64,000 nt of DNA from assembly GCF_914767665.1 (NCBI RefSeq), contig NC_059502.1:55038031-55102030 (forward strand). Reading direction: 5' to 3'. A program made the position numbers and the translations under genes. This stretch comes from Harmonia axyridis. Lineage: Eukaryota > Arthropoda > Insecta > Coleoptera > Coccinellidae. Shown piece after piece: positions 33,406 through 46,464 of this stretch (position 1 is the stretch's first letter; each line of letters opens with the position of its first letter). The notes under the pieces are model-generated. The model was not told where the DNA came from and did no database searches. It saw nothing but the letters and a program-made list of their open reading frames with translations.

Positions 33406-34305
33406 AACCTTCGTTTTTTGCCTATTTTTGCTATTTTAAGAATATTCCTCCAATTTTGATCACCTGTGTCTCAGTTGATATAAGGTTCTGGAAAAAATTT
33501 GTTGTTACTCAACAACTTTGAAAAGGGATATTTTGGTCGAAAACTATTCAGTTTAGAATTTATGTGCAAAAAACTAAAAAGTCCAAAACCCGATCCTGAA
33601 AGTGTGCAATTCATTTTTTCCAGCACAAAGGGGTTTTCAGTTCTCCTCACTAGATAACGAATTTGGGAAAACCGAAAGATATCTGCTGGATTATTTTTTG
33701 TTATTAATAAACCATATCAATAGGCATGGATGAAACTTTATAGGTCTTTTATTTCCTTAAATAATTGATATCGGACATATTATGTTCCCTTGATGTTTTT
33801 TTCTTGAAATTACATGGCCTTTCATATGGCAAAGTTTATTGGTGAACAAATAAATCATCATGTATTTCCATGACAATATCATTAAACACCGGTTTTGGGT
33901 TGAGTTAAATGAAACGACGTTTTAATATTTTGTATTGAGTAAGATATTCCCAATTATTTCAGCCATCAGCGCGTGGGAAGAATTCAATAGAAATTCAAAA
34001 TCTTGTATAAAAAAAATTATGCGAAATGGTGATTCTCTGAAGCTGAGAGAGAATAATATCCATAGAATCAATTTAATTGTGAATCTGCCTCAGATGAAAT
34101 AATTATATTCCAAAATTCATGTCCTGTGAAAATTGTATTGATTCCAACCTTTACTTGATGGAAATCCTCTTCAATCGAAATTAAATCACAGTTTATTTTC
34201 ATATTTCCACTTTTTTATCACTCAAATAACAATTGTTTCGCTACAGAGTAGCTTCTTAAGATTTTATATTTTAAACAATTTCAAACAAGTTATTCAAAAT
34301 CTGTA
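33406..34305. other. No gene seen
   Basis: About 900 bases of AT-rich sequence, nothing recognisable. Confidence 0.4.
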
Positions 34306-34883
34306 TAAAGGGTGAGTCTTTGACTTGTACATATATTTCAACCGAAGATTCCTGAGGTCAATAGAAACCCTTTTTTCATTTACCATTTTTTCAGGCTGTT
34401 GAAAATCGATAAAAAAATGTCATTTTCCGTTATATATAGAAAAAAATGAATTTCGGGATATAGTTTTTCATGTATGTGATGAATATTCTCCGTACACAAA
34501 ATTTTATCCATATCTCCCCGTTTCTTCATTATGAATACTTCATCCCATAAAAATACCAGAAATTCAAAGAACCGAACTCTTAAAAGTAACTAGGACGTTC
34601 ATTGAAGGATATTTAGCTAATTTGAGAAATAAAAGTATTCTTCATATTTTCCCGTATATTGAGCCGTTTTCGAGTAATATGTGTTTTAAAAAAAAAAAAA
34701 ATCTGAGAAATTCAAAAAATTGGGTACTTTGGCTAATTGCAACTCTGATAGAAAAGACTCACAGAAATGAATATTTACTACGTTGTCAGGTCAAAAATCA
34801 TGGATTGAAACACTGAATTTGCATTGACAAGTGAGGGAACCAGCCGACTTAGTTTGAAAATAAAGTGATTTGAATAAGCTCAC

Positions 34884-35297
34884 CCATTGAGAAAATTCAA
34901 TTCTTTTTGGTAAATCCGTCGGCAATAAAGCTTGTACCTTTTGAATATGGTATGGGTACAATCCTTGATCTCTCAAGCTGCGATCCACCGTAGATTGCGA
35001 TATGTTATATCGCAATGCGAGACGTCTCGTACTTGTTTCGGGGTGCTGTTTCACGTCATCTAGAACATCATCCATTGTCTCATCCATTGCTCTTGACCGT
35101 ATTCGGCCATTATCCACCATGTTGATAGCGAGGGTTCCATGATCACGCAATCTTTGAACAATCCTTACGCAAGTTCTCTCATTTGGCTGTCTCCTATTTG
35201 GAAACAGCCTTCCAGAAGCTTCTTTAGCTCTTCTCGCTATTTTTCTATTTGTGAAATAGCATTCCAACATATCTACCATCTCCTGGTTAGAATACAT
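34884..35297 (-). pseudogene. Mariner-like transposase N-terminal half
   Basis: From an ATG at 35297: MYSNQEMVDMLECYFTNRKI, then RLFPNRRQPNERTCVRIVQR, DDVKQHPETSTRRLALRYNI and SQSTVDRSLRDQGLYPYHIQ, KVQALLPTDLPKRIEFSQW. This is the paired helix-turn-helix DNA-binding region of insect mariner-like transposases, complete and undamaged over about 138 codons. The catalytic domain is missing: the frame runs straight into flanking repeat sequence at about 34884. It complements the C-terminal pieces found elsewhere but belongs to a separate copy. Confidence 0.8.
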
Positions 35298-35324
35298 TCT
35301 GCTAATTTCCACTTAACACACTCA

Positions 35325-35460
35325 AAGAACTTCAGAAACAAACACTTTATACTAAACAAACACCTAACACTAAACAAACTAAACACACTTAACACTTAAC
35401 AAGTTAAACGCACTTAGGTAACACTTAACAAACTAAATACACTTAATACTTATCATTTAC
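35325..35460. repeat. Degenerate 'aacacttaacaaactaaa' tandem repeat
   Basis: Irregular direct repetition of 'cacttaacaaactaaa'-like units directly upstream of the mariner helix-turn-helix ORF start (minus strand). Probably a minisatellite grown in the former 5' leader. Confidence 0.6.
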
Positions 35461-38070
35461 ATTAAACAAAGCAACAGAAATCATGATACCATAAATTCGA
35501 ATTTCAATTGTTTTCGGATCATTCTATGCGCATGACCGATCAACATAGAAGAATCTCGAATAATTTTTTTAACAAACCATCAAATTTATGAATTAATAAA
35601 TTTATTTTATTATGAATTTCATTAAATGTAATAATTGGGATCATCCGAAATGTTAAATCGAATTTTGTATAATAAAATAAGTCATAATATGCTAGATTAC
35701 CGTAAGTTATGAACGATTTGAACTATTGCGCATGGCCTCAGAGGTTATTACTCTATGCGCATGGCCAAACTGAAAATTTGAGAAATCTCAAAGAATTGTA
35801 GTTATGTTTGGCAATCAAATGGAATAATTCGATATTTGATTCGAAAATATTTTATGTTTTAATAAGTAACAACATAGTTCGGCGTAAGTAAGTTACTAAG
35901 TTATATAATATAAATAATATATTGAATAATTATTGTATTTTTTCAGATCTCCTAATAATTCATCGAATCATTCAGAAAAACACCATAATGAATTTAATTG
36001 GACGACGATTTTCCTTCGTGATTTATTTCGTGAAGATGATTGCCCACTAGATACAGAGAAGTTTCAGTTGTCCTGTATTTAAAGAGAATCTTGAACCCCT
36101 TCAAATTAAATCCAACCGGAAACAGTTTGCTGTGAGGTGTTCATGATTTCATAAGGATAATTTTTTCATACAATGAATGGAAAAGTAAATTGATTAATTG
36201 AAATAACCAAAAATCTACAATACAATGATTCTGTTGATAAATTCAACTACTTGATTAAGTGAATCACTAGTTCTGTAATGAATATTTATTCAAACTTCAT
36301 ACTCATCGATGTACTAAAAAATAATTTCAAAGTCACTGATTTCACCATTAACGCAGATCCTATCCTATTATCTAGTACATGTACTGATCCAATCCATATG
36401 TTTCAGAATCAATAGCTATTGATATTTTAAGGCATATACATAGTTTGTAGTTACTGTCCTTGGTTTATAGATATTATAATAATATAATGAATACATCTGA
36501 GATCAGGAATCATTGAGAATTAATTCGAATAATGGCAGGCCTAATTTAATAATTATTGGATAAATATTGAATGTTTTTTATTTCGCACAATCGATCTCAG
36601 GCTAAATGAATCTACGTAAGAAGTATAAGAGTAAAAAATGTTAATCCTGGTTATTTATAAATTAAATGAAAATGAAGACAATTTATTATTATGGTAGTTT
36701 GTACTTCAATTCCTGTTTTTTGATATGCATTTTTTTGTTTCAGTGATGAAAAATCTTTATTTCAAATTGCTTTGAATAATGTATACCTACTGTGGGGCAC
36801 AAGAGAAATATTTTTCTATTTTGATTCGAATACTGGATTTATAGTAAAAAAGTGTATTTGGCAATAATACATGATTTCAAGTCACTGTCAATCTTTCGAT
36901 AAGTTTATCAAAAGCTTCAGTTTATTGAGTACTTTTGAAAAAAAGGTATACCTTACAAGAATTCAAAATTTATTTTACATGTAGTTGATATGTGAAAACA
37001 AAAAAAAAAGATTACATAATTGTTGGGAAGTTTCATAATATTTTCAGTTTATCTGTTCGATAACAAACAAGTAAATTTACATGTACGTTGTACTTCCTTT
37101 TTCCTAGCCGAATACCATTTTACCATCTTCAGGAAAATAAAATTTTCGAAGATGTTGATTATAACATTGATAATATTAAGGAAAGACTAATTGCTTCTTT
37201 ATTATCGAAAGTACTCGAGAGCATTTTTTGGAGTTACCTATTGGGTATCAAATTTTCAGACAGAATATTGGCATTAGTGAACACTAAGAAGAAAAGGATT
37301 TCAAATATTTTCATGATAAAAAATTACTGCCCTATAATATGAAGATATTTCATTAAAGTTAATATTCTATTTTGAATTATTCTAATCGAAACTCATTTTC
37401 AAATTCAATTCAATTTTCAAAGATTCATGAAACTTATAAGCTTCTAGGATGAAAAAGGAAAAAAATTCAATTCCTTCTGGAAATTATTTATTCCTCCTCA
37501 CACTATTGTTATTTTTAACAAGATAAAATCGGAATTTTTCCATCACAAAATTACCTCTGTGTGATACAGAGGTGATTCCATCTTCCACATAAAACCATTA
37601 ATGAAACTGCCTTTTCATTTTCGAGCTAAGTTATTGTGTAGGTACTTAGATAAAGTATTCTGGGTTCATTCAATCCAAAATACAAGCGTTCTTACACTTC
37701 TTGCTACCTTAAAAATTTAAAACTTTTCTCACTGATTCCATGATAACAAGAATTCAAATTGAACACTAGTTTGAATACCACTTCTTTGCTGACCTCTAGA
37801 TAACAAAATATACTCAATCAGCAATTAACCCAAATTTCTAGTAATGTACAAAACTTCAACCGTTTGTTGGGTTTCTTGAATTTTATTGACAAAACATAAC
37901 ATAACCTTTAAACATAACATTACAGATGAGAGATGATTAGTATTCATAGGTACATAGATTTAGCTTATTATTCTGTAGGTTTTTTTGTCATTATAGTGTT
38001 TTGTGATTGTAAACTTGGCAACGTGGGAAGTCCACAGATGATTATCATTTATGTTTATTTACCTATATGA
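35461..38070. other. Interior of repeat C, no gene seen
   Basis: About 2.6 kb of AT-rich sequence inside the large repeat C copy. Short ORFs only. It has no counterpart in the shorter copy at 59432-61366, so it is either inserted material or host sequence trapped between two partial copies. Confidence 0.35.
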
Positions 38071-38552
38071 AAATGAAAGGTTATATGAATAAGTAACTCT
38101 TGTACGAAACGAAGTGAAAAAGCGAAAATAAATGATTGGATATGAATATCAGATTTAATATGGGTGGTTGCAAGCTGAATTTTTTATTATTATCGAATAT
38201 AAAATAGAAATCAAGAGAAAAATAATCAACATATTTATCTCCCACGAAATTGCTATAACTCATTTATTATATTGAAAATAATACTTCGGTCACCAAAGGG
38301 AATGGAAAAAGTGAGTTTATGCTTGTTTTGCTAATATAGTAACCCATTTCCAAAGTTCAAATGGTATAAATTTATGCTTGGGAAAACTTCAGTGGGCTGA
38401 TTTCCAGGATCGGCATAGCTCATTATGAAAACTTAAAATGACCATATCTTTTCAACCGAGCCGAATCGGAAAAAATGGTAAATGTAAAAAGTGTTTCTTT
38501 TGACCTCAAGAATCTACGGTTAAAATATATGTACAAGTCAAAGACTCCCCTG

Positions 38553-41505
38553 TATATGGCTGAAATAATATATACATGAAACGCATTCAATTTTTGTGAA
38601 AAAAGGATCCACGCATTATTCAGATTTCGGTCCGTATTCACAATGATTTGAAGTTTAGATATTTGATGCTACATAAAATAAAATGTAAATATGAAACGTA
38701 ACAATACGGCTATTTGCCGTATATGCTTATTTGATAGAATATTCAATCTACCTTTTAAGCGAAGAGTCTATTTAAAAAAAAATTATGTACAGAAAGTTTC
38801 TTCAGATGCAATATCTGAAATTTTTCCGCCTGTGCTATTGATTAATACTACGTCTGAATTCATGAAAATCTATCAGAACATTGAAGAGTTATATCTGTTG
38901 AAAATGTTAGAAAATTGATGAATTGTTCTATAAATGTCTCTCCTAAACGAATAGACAATGTCAACACTGATTCAGACGGTCCAAATTTTCTGTAGGTATT
39001 AGAACTGAAAGCATGTCCAAATATTTATGAAACACCTTGTATAATCTCATAGTAAAAACATCTTATTCTTCGGAAAAATCACTTATTTCATCTTGAACAA
39101 AACATGGCCACTTTTTCTACATCTCGATCTATCGTCCTTCAAAAATAATTCCTAAAATACTGCGATGAGAGCAGCAATCTATTTTATTTCCGACAAATTG
39201 AGTTTTCATCTCGATGCGATACGCTGTAACACACCAAGATGACAGGTGATTAACCTAAATTCAAAGTTACTTCTCGATAAAATTGCTAATGAGTTTAGCA
39301 GTAATAATGAAATGTATAAATTGAAATTGTTCAGAAGCTTATTATGAAGTTGTATTAGATGTTGGGGAATGTCATTTACTGTTTGCTAGTTTGATAATAC
39401 CTAGGTACATATACCTTTTTCTTTGAGTCAACCGAAAGGCCAAAATTTCCGGAGAATCTGGAATAAGTTGTGTACAGAGTGATTTCCTAATCTTGGCAAT
39501 ACCGAATTTTGTCGAACACAGTCGAATAATTTTTATTATGTAAACGGATTTGTAACGTTACAATTGCCCACGAGACCCTAAGACTGATTTCTAGGGGTGG
39601 TTTGGCTTATTTGACAACAAAACTCCAACCCAGGACCCAGGTTTTTATAAATTCAACTAAAGTAGTCCAACGTACGTACCATTCCAGCTTCTATATCTCG
39701 AAGAAGTACTTCTTGATATTTTTCAATCCCAAGGAAGCTTTTGTTGTTCCAATCTGGCGGAGGAAAAGTAGAACTTTTCGATGATGCTGTCAGGTGAAAT
39801 ATGACGTTGTTATTGTAAGTTTGAAAAAACTTTTTTTTTTGGAATTTTGTATCACATTTGGTGCCAAATAACTACAGAGAAGGTATTAATTGTTCAACAA
39901 CTGAATTTTTAAATAATTCTCCATTAATAGATTTTTAGTTATGCTTATGATCACCACTGTCAAGAGTTAAATCCATTCATGTAAAAATCCAACAATTATT
40001 TCAGCAGTCAAAATTGTGTATCTTTATCCTTTGATATACTTGGCAAACCTTTCGGTAGCTCTCTTGGGCCCACTATTGAATCTGACTACCATTTTCAAAT
40101 ATTCAATTTTCATTCAGATAAATGAATTTCACATTTTGTTGTATTGTTATCTGTATTCGCCACAAAATTATAATATATTATATTTTTTAATTCTTCGATC
40201 ACATTTTTGAAAATGTAACTAATTAATTTATATAATGTTGTATTCCATTGATTGATATCTAGGTGCTCTTTGGTCAGATGAAAAATTTTTATCCAAATTA
40301 ATAAAAATGTTGCTTTTGATCTTAGTAAAAATAAAATCAAAGAATAATTCTTTCAATATCGTATTTCACAAGTTTTCTTTCACTTATAAACCAGGCTGTA
40401 ATGACTTGCTTTCTTTTCTCTCCAAAACTCTTTCAACAAGCTGGCAGAAATGCTCAAATTAACTAATCGATGTATGTTCAAAAGTGATAAAATTAGTTTC
40501 GTAATTTTATAGATGAAAAGCAATAACATAAACAGAACTTCATTCAAAATATGCATCTTCTGTCAATGATATTGATAATAACAACTCGAATTCTGGCAAT
40601 CAAAATATTATGAGTAATGTAATGAGCCACTACCGACTTAATTTCGATTTTCAACAGCCGCCCGGGATGTCAATAATTCCTGAATGAACTATATATGATT
40701 TGAGAGATCCAGGGACCAACAACATAAATAATGGTATATAACTATAAAAACTGTGTGAAAAAGTAATATTCCCTCGATATTTTTTTCAAAAAATAGAATG
40801 ATTTCCCTCAGAATCAGAAAAAATTCATCAAACATTTGGTAAGGAAATTTAAAAAAACCGCCATAGAGACAGAAAAAAAAACGAAATGCGGAATACGAGT
40901 TTCCGAACACCTCAGTGCAGATCTACTTATATTTTTGGTAAATATTTCATCATCAATTTCGAAAATATCGAAGAGAACTGTACGTAACCATTATTATGAG
41001 ATTTCCAATTACGTTAGTGCTGTAATGTTTCCAGATTCTCATTTTCGAATTGGGGAGTTTAAAGCTTAAATCGAGTTTAGTACATAGCCGAAAGTAACAA
41101 CACATAAATTCAATTTCTGTACGAGAGTCTCATCATGGAGGAACATAAAGTGAGCTCTCCTTCATAACGAATCAGAAAGATCTATAGTTTCAATTCAATT
41201 ACTAATTTCGATTCATGGCAAACTTCACGAACTGACATAGACGACAGCTATAACGAATCATTTCCAACAAGAAATACCCACTTTCATTTTTGAATAGGCA
41301 AAATCTGTTGAAGAACTTTTGTCGAAACTTTAGTGGTAGGTAATAGATAAATCGGTTTCTCATCAGTTCATGCTGCTTGTTTTTTTCTTATCGTAATCTC
41401 ATTTCAACTTTTCACGAAAAAAAAACTTTCCACATGAAAAAGGATAGTGGAGAAGTAGATGTATACTCTTTCACTCAACTTCCATTTCGTATTACACCGC
41501 AAAGT
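38553..41505. other. About 3 kb without recognisable gene
   Basis: Only short ORFs (under 80 codons) with no motif I recognise. No paired terminal repeats found. AT-rich. Confidence 0.35.
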
Positions 41506-41507
41506 AA

Positions 41508-42442
41508 ATGGTGTTTTTTTAGAGCTATAGAACTTTAAATTGCAATAAAACAACGATGGATTATTCGATTGACATGAATTTTATTTATCCGTAAGATAAT
41601 CTTGTGGCATTACATTTTAAATATGATTTCTGGCATATGACCGCCACGGCTGGCTCGGATGTAGTCCAATCTGGACGTCCAATTTTCGATGACTTTTTCC
41701 AACATTTGTGGCCGTACATCGGCAGTAACACGGCGAATGTTGTCTTCCAAATGGTCAAGGGTTTGTGGCTTATCCGCATAGACCAATGACTCTACATAGC
41801 CCCTCAGAAAGTAGTCTAGCGGTGTTAAATCACAAGATCTTGGAGGCCAATTCACAGGTCCAAAACGTGAAATTAGGCGGTCACCAAACGTGTCTTTCAA
41901 TAAATCGATTGTGGCACGAGCTGTGTGACATGCTGCGCCGTCTTGTTGGAACCACAGCTCCTGGACATCATCGTTGTTCAATTCAGGAATGAAAAAGTTA
42001 GTAATCATGGCTCTATACCGATCACCATTGACTGTAACGTTCTGGCCATCGTCGTTTTTGAAGAAGTACGGACCAATGATTTCACCAGCCCATAAAGCGC
42101 ACAAACAGTCAGTTTTTCTGGATGTAACGGTGTTTCGACATACACTTGAGGATTAGCTTCACTCCAAATGCTGCAGTTTTGTTTGTTGACGTAGCCATTC
42201 AACCAGAAGTGCGCTTCATCGCTAAACAAAATAAAATGGACGTAGTGCGCGATACGTATTCCGCACAGAACCATTATTTTCGAAATGAAATTGCACTATT
42301 TGCAAGCGTTGTTCAGGCATGAGTCTATTCATGATGAATTGCCAAACCAAACTGAGAATAAATCACTTGACAGCTGTTAAATTGGTCGCTACCTTGAACA
42401 GTAATGCCAACTTAAAGTTATATACCTCGAAAAAACACCCTA
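41508..42442 (-). mobile_element. Mariner-like element, internally deleted
   Basis: TA at 41506-41507 and 42443-42444 flank ends related as 'ggtgtttttttagagctata' and the inverse of 'gggtgttttttcgaggtata', with about 35 bp of inverted similarity including 'aactttaa'. At 935 bp it is shorter than a full mariner. The helix-turn-helix half is missing and the catalytic half remains. Confidence 0.82.
41610..42270 (-). pseudogene. Mariner transposase catalytic domain (DD41D), frameshifted
   Basis: From about 42270 downward: HFILFSDEAHFWLNGYVNKQ (first D), IWSEANPQVYVETPLHPEKL and TVCALYG; a frameshift near 42100 then gives CALWAGEIIGPYFFKNDDGQ, LWFQQDGAACHTARATIDLL (second D) and WPPRSCDLTPLDYFLRGYVE, ending GGHMPEIIFKM and a stop. 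There are 41 residues between the second D and the D of PLDYF, as in rosa-like DD41D mariners. The N-terminal DNA-binding domain has been deleted. Apart from the one frameshift the catalytic domain is well preserved. Confidence 0.88.
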
Positions 42443-42647
42443 TATATACAGGATGTGTCAATAGTAGATACTCAATCTTTCAATGACTTTCGGAAATTTT
42501 TGGCTAGAAGAATGATTCAAATTTTGTCGGAATTGACTGTACCCAGCACATAATCCTAAAGTATTTTTGACTTTACAGGCTGATTTGAAACACGATACCA
42601 CCATGTTTTTCTTTAAATGAGCATGCTCAATTTTTAAATAATGCACA

Positions 42648-43045
42648 TTATTATTATTATATGAACTGGGGTCGTTGTGGCTCGGTAAGCCTTCCGGGAA
42701 CTGCGACCATGTAGATCATTCATGGAAACCCAAGGCGGTCGTCAATGACGTTAATAAAACTGACAACCTCCTTAGGGGCCTTGGCCGTTACCTCTCGGGT
42801 ATCCAGGACCGGCTTCCCTATATAAATGATTTTTAGGCCAGCCAGCTGTGGACACTTGCATACCACCACCATGTATTCGGCTGTTTCTGCTTCTGAACCA
42901 CAGAGCCTGCAAATCCCATCTGCTGACTTTCCCATACGGTACAAATGATGTTTGTACCGACAGTATCCCGTCAGCAGTCTCACCATCACCCGAAGCTCTG
43001 CTCGTGAGTCGTGACAGCTCATAATTTCCATGAAATACCGCATTT
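42648..43045 (-). pseudogene. LINE ORF2 C-terminal end (RNase H-type), 5'-truncated
   Basis: From 43043: LRVMVRLLTGYCRYKHHLYR then MGKSADGICRLCGSEAETAE and YMVVVCKCPQLAGLK. This is the end of the RNase H domain plus the CxxC...HxxxC-like segment at the C-terminus of R1/I/Jockey-type LINEs (LTGHCxLxxHLxxxG ... CRxC ... ETxxHxLxxCPxL). The expected histidine after AETAE is Y here. The frame ends at a stop at 42720, then a short 3' UTR reaches a TAA-type tail (minus strand) at about 42648-42660. Truncated on insertion, hence inactive. Confidence 0.8.
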
Positions 43046-44780
43046 GTCATTATTTATCCCTGGTACTTTTTAACGTAGGCCACTTTTATCGACAAATTTC
43101 ATGAATATACTGTTATCTTGAAAACTGTTCGAGATAATACGAATTATTTTTATTGAATTCCCTGAAAGTTTTATACTTCATTTGTACAGATCACTCTATA
43201 GGTGACCCGAAAGACACATCATTTTTCAAAATGACCGTTAAAAAATTTCAATAAGTCTATTAATTTGAATGGATGCCCTGGTTGTTTGCCTATCAGATAG
43301 CCTAGTGAGTAGTCTCTACTGTTTGTTGAGACATGTTGAACCTAAAATAAATAGTTTTCTAAATGCTTTTCTACGAAGCTTGGCTGTATACTTTCTACGC
43401 TTACAGGCATGAGATTACTCAACTACACTTGATACCTACTAAGAATATCAATTGAAGATAAGCAAAATCGGAAATATCATCAAAATAATTGGACATATTC
43501 ATATTGACAAAAAAAAAATGGAGACTACGTGAAAAAACAGAAACATAGTCTCAATTCTTTTAAGGAGTTCGAAATAACTGCATATTTTCAGGTGAAAATG
43601 TCTCATCCTTGCACCCTTAGAAAGTATAATATCGAAAAAAATGAATGGGGAAGTGACTGCCGAGGACGAAGCCTATATTTCGAGGGCCAAGATTCAAGAC
43701 GAATCTTTTCACAGAAAAGGTAAAGAAAAGTTAAAGGAGCCTTGAAGCACCTTAATCACTCTTGAAGGTGACTATGTTGATGAATTGAATCGAATTTTTG
43801 GGAAAAATTGTGATTTTACTAGTTAGGAACGAAACTTATTGTGTGAAGTGGTACTGATGAGAAGAAACACACACCGGCAAAAAATTGGCCATAAAAACCG
43901 AGGCCCCAATTTCAATGTTGGCTGCATCGCGAATCGCTCATTCGATTTTTTTTCAATTAAGCTCTCCACAAAAATTTACGGTTAATTTCCACTAATAATA
44001 ATAATAATTGAAACTAATCTTCTTTCAATAGAAATAATATGATCATTAGAACATCTCTGTTTCATTCAATTTTATCGGTACCATAATTCCATAAAAAAAC
44101 CATGTAACTTTGTGAATATTTACTCTATAAAACACAAACTGCAGGTTCATACAAATTTGAATCCATGCATACATTGATGCTATAAAACTACCCACTTTCC
44201 CAATTCAAATTTCCGATGAGGTTGCAACCCTCTCCAGAGGATTGCTAGTAGAAACAAGCTTTGTATCCCAGATCATCTTCCCCTGTCATCAAAAATCGAC
44301 CTGTCTGAGAGTTTTCACAAATTCTGATTCATTGTTGAGTTATTGAGGGTGGACACTTTTGAATGAGACACCCTGAATGATTATGTTATATGGCCTCATT
44401 CTAATCAAACGACATATTTTCGAGTACCTTTTGAATATTGGATATTATCATATTATCATTTAGGTTAAATTATCAACGCTATTTCTACCCATTTTATTTT
44501 GCTGAATTTTCAATTTTGCACATGCCTATGTTCACACCATTTCATTAATCATTAGATATAAGACTATATTATGAATACCAAATGTATTGTCTTTTGAGCT
44601 AGTCAGTCTTTCTGTTAATCAATCTGTAGTCTTGCTTCTAATCATTCACCTGTCAATAAAGTCATCTTTTGAAAAGTCGTTCATTAACATAAATGTAGGC
44701 TTGGTTAATCGATCGTCTAGAGGTATGATTCGATAACCTGGCCTTTCGTCTTTTTCTCCGTGACTTTGACTCTAATGTTA
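43046..44780. other. No gene seen; scraps of element ends
   Basis: No recognisable gene. 'gacctgtctgagag' with 'gagacaccctgaatg' near 44300-44378 resembles the inner and outer parts of a foldback element end like that at 12172, but in a degenerate state. A 64-codon ORF at 43529-43723 shows no recognisable motif. Confidence 0.3.
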
Positions 44781-44784
44781 ATTA

Positions 44785-45265
44785 CTTGAGTCGTCTTCGA
44801 TATTTCACGTCTTTGTCTTATTACAAGTTTCAGTCGTCTCGTCTTTGATTCGTTCGCGACTCGTCTTAATCTTGTCCGCGAACCTTTTTTTGTCTCACGT
44901 CTTGAGTTGACCGACTGAACTTACTCTTACTTCGACTTAACTTGAACTTTACTCGTCTTCGACTCAACTTGAACTGACTATCGACTCGAACTTACTTCGT
45001 CCCCTGACCGCAACTTACCCCATCCACTCTGAATATCCTTCCCTCCTTCCGGCTTGACCACACCCTCAGGGAAAGTACCATCCCCTAGTCCAATAAGAGT
45101 TTTGCCGTACCGCCCACAAAGATCTTCGCGGATTCCTGGAAATCGAATATTCTCGAAGGACTAGAACCTGATACACAGATGTGACACATCTGGTATAACC
45201 GTCTTGTTCTCGAACTTTCCCAACCCCAGTAAGTGTCTTAAGATTAACAACCGACATGACACATC
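44785..45265. repeat. CTT/GAC-rich region, possible LTR remnant
   Basis: About 480 bases of distinct composition. The first half consists of irregular repeats of 'cgtcttcgactcaacttgaa'-type units. The second half is GC-richer ('cttccggcttgaccacaccc', 'gtaccgcccacaaagatctt'). On the minus strand it begins 'tgtaattcttcggggtgtcg'. It could be a solo or partial LTR, but no target duplication or matching second LTR was found. Confidence 0.3.
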
Positions 45266-45651
45266 TTCGACACCCCGAAGAATTACACATCCTTTTTACA
45301 TTATATGTATAATAAAATTCGTTCCCTGTAAATTCATTGAAACTGTCATGCCCTCGACATTTGAAGAAACTAATAGGTCTCCAAGCATCCTGTTGACCAT
45401 CTCAATTATTTATAGGGAACAATAATTGGATCCTACATAAATCCCTTGATTATATGCAATGATATATGCCTTCAATAATCATTCTCCTACCAGAATAAGT
45501 CTCAGAAGAAATAATTCTTTCTGGGGGTAAATTTCACCTGGTATCGAAATGTTGTATCTATCACACATTTCGATATTTCACTTTTCACAATAATCAACTG
45601 CGAGAGAAGCGGTGTAACAAAACACCCTTAGAAGGGAACAAGTCTGCACCT

Positions 45652-45903
45652 TCAAATGAAGTAACTTGCTTCAGATATAGGTGACATACAATCTATCAGA
45701 AAATCTCGCATTTCAAAGATGACAGACAACACTTCCTTCTGAACCCTCCTATAATTTCCAATCGAATGTACATCTACACAATATTCTTCTAAGGGCACGG
45801 TATCGAAATCCTCCCAAACGATCTCTTTTTTAATAGGAAAAGTTATGACTACTGAACCTAAGGTAATGGCAATGAATATTATACTTTTTCCGATACCTGG
45901 CAT
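45652..45903 (-). CDS. Possible secreted-protein exon (hypothetical)
   Basis: ATG at 45903 opens MPGIGKSIIFIAITLGSVVI, a typical signal peptide (short basic start, hydrophobic core), followed by a hydrophilic region with two cysteines (EEYCVD, FLIDCM). The ORF has 83 codons. A donor-like GTATGT within the codons for DCM (near 45692) could end a first coding exon. I could not trace a convincing next exon on the minus strand and no family is recognised. It may be a genuine host gene start or a chance ORF. Confidence 0.3.
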   Translation of the reverse strand: MPGIGKSIIFIAITLGSVVITFPIKKEIVWEDFDTVPLEEYCVDVHSIGNYRRVQKEVLSVIFEMRDFLIDCMSPISEASYFI

Positions 45904-46109
45904 TTTCCTCAATTTCCCGAGGCAATTGGCGGATAAACGAACTGCTTGATGCGTATTTCCACGTGTTCATTAGCCCTCTATATTGTATAGAAATACTGTA
46001 TTTCTGTAATGATCAAGCTCTCTGAATATCTCATATTTTATTTTTAGGTTTTGATGTCTTTTGGAAGTAAGTATCAATTTCATAGAGTTCAAAATGTCTG
46101 TAATTCTCC

Positions 46110-46200
46110 AATTTTATGCTCGGAATGGTGTTTGACTCGCCGATGACGAATCTGTCCTCAAATTCAATTCCGTCTGGCCGTATACAAAAAAAACTTTCGA
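46110..46200 (+). repeat. Short dispersed repeat D, copy 1
   Basis: 'gatgacgaatctgtcctcaa' and 'attcaattc-gtc-ggccgt' match 59320-59390 ('gatgacgaatccgtcctcaa'). Homology is about 80 bases. Class unknown. Confidence 0.6.
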
Positions 46201-46464
46201 AAGGGCTTGAAATATACAGGTTGAAACTTAAAACTTACAGGGTAGGTTCGGATTTCGAATGTCGTAGTTCACTTCGTTTATTAGTCAAAATTCGACTAGG
46301 TTTTTCGATAATATGACCGTTCAAAATTTCGTTTTTCAATTAATTCCAAAGCTAAAGTTGAGGTATAATTGTTAATTGTGAAAAAAAAACCATTATACCA
46401 AAGTTGAAATTATCCAATTCAGGTCGAATATGCGCCGTTTTAGTCGATAACTTTTTGCCATTTT

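Larger units (their letters stand above)
34308..38552. mobile_element. TA-flanked repeat C, large copy with insertion
   Basis: The left end AAGGGTGAGTCTTTGACTTG and the right end, the inverse of CAGGGGAGTCTTTGACTTGT, are each next to TA. The left 500 bp aligns with 59432-60040 and the right 480 bp with 60880-61366, so this is a second copy of the element at 59432-61366. The middle is expanded to over 3 kb and includes a mariner helix-turn-helix fragment at 34884-35297. No protein of its own is recognisable. Confidence 0.75.

Noticed and set aside
35325..35460. Regularly spaced short repeats, considered as a CRISPR-like array
   Set aside because: Units are irregular and directly adjacent without unique spacers, and the context is eukaryotic.
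38553..41505. Several 60-77 codon ORFs considered as host exons
   Set aside because: AT-rich, no motifs, no convincing splice sites or initiation context.
43854..43872. CTGATGA followed by GAAAC, resembling a hammerhead core
   Set aside because: Only three bases lie between the two core parts, so no stem II is possible, and no cleavage triplet is in place.
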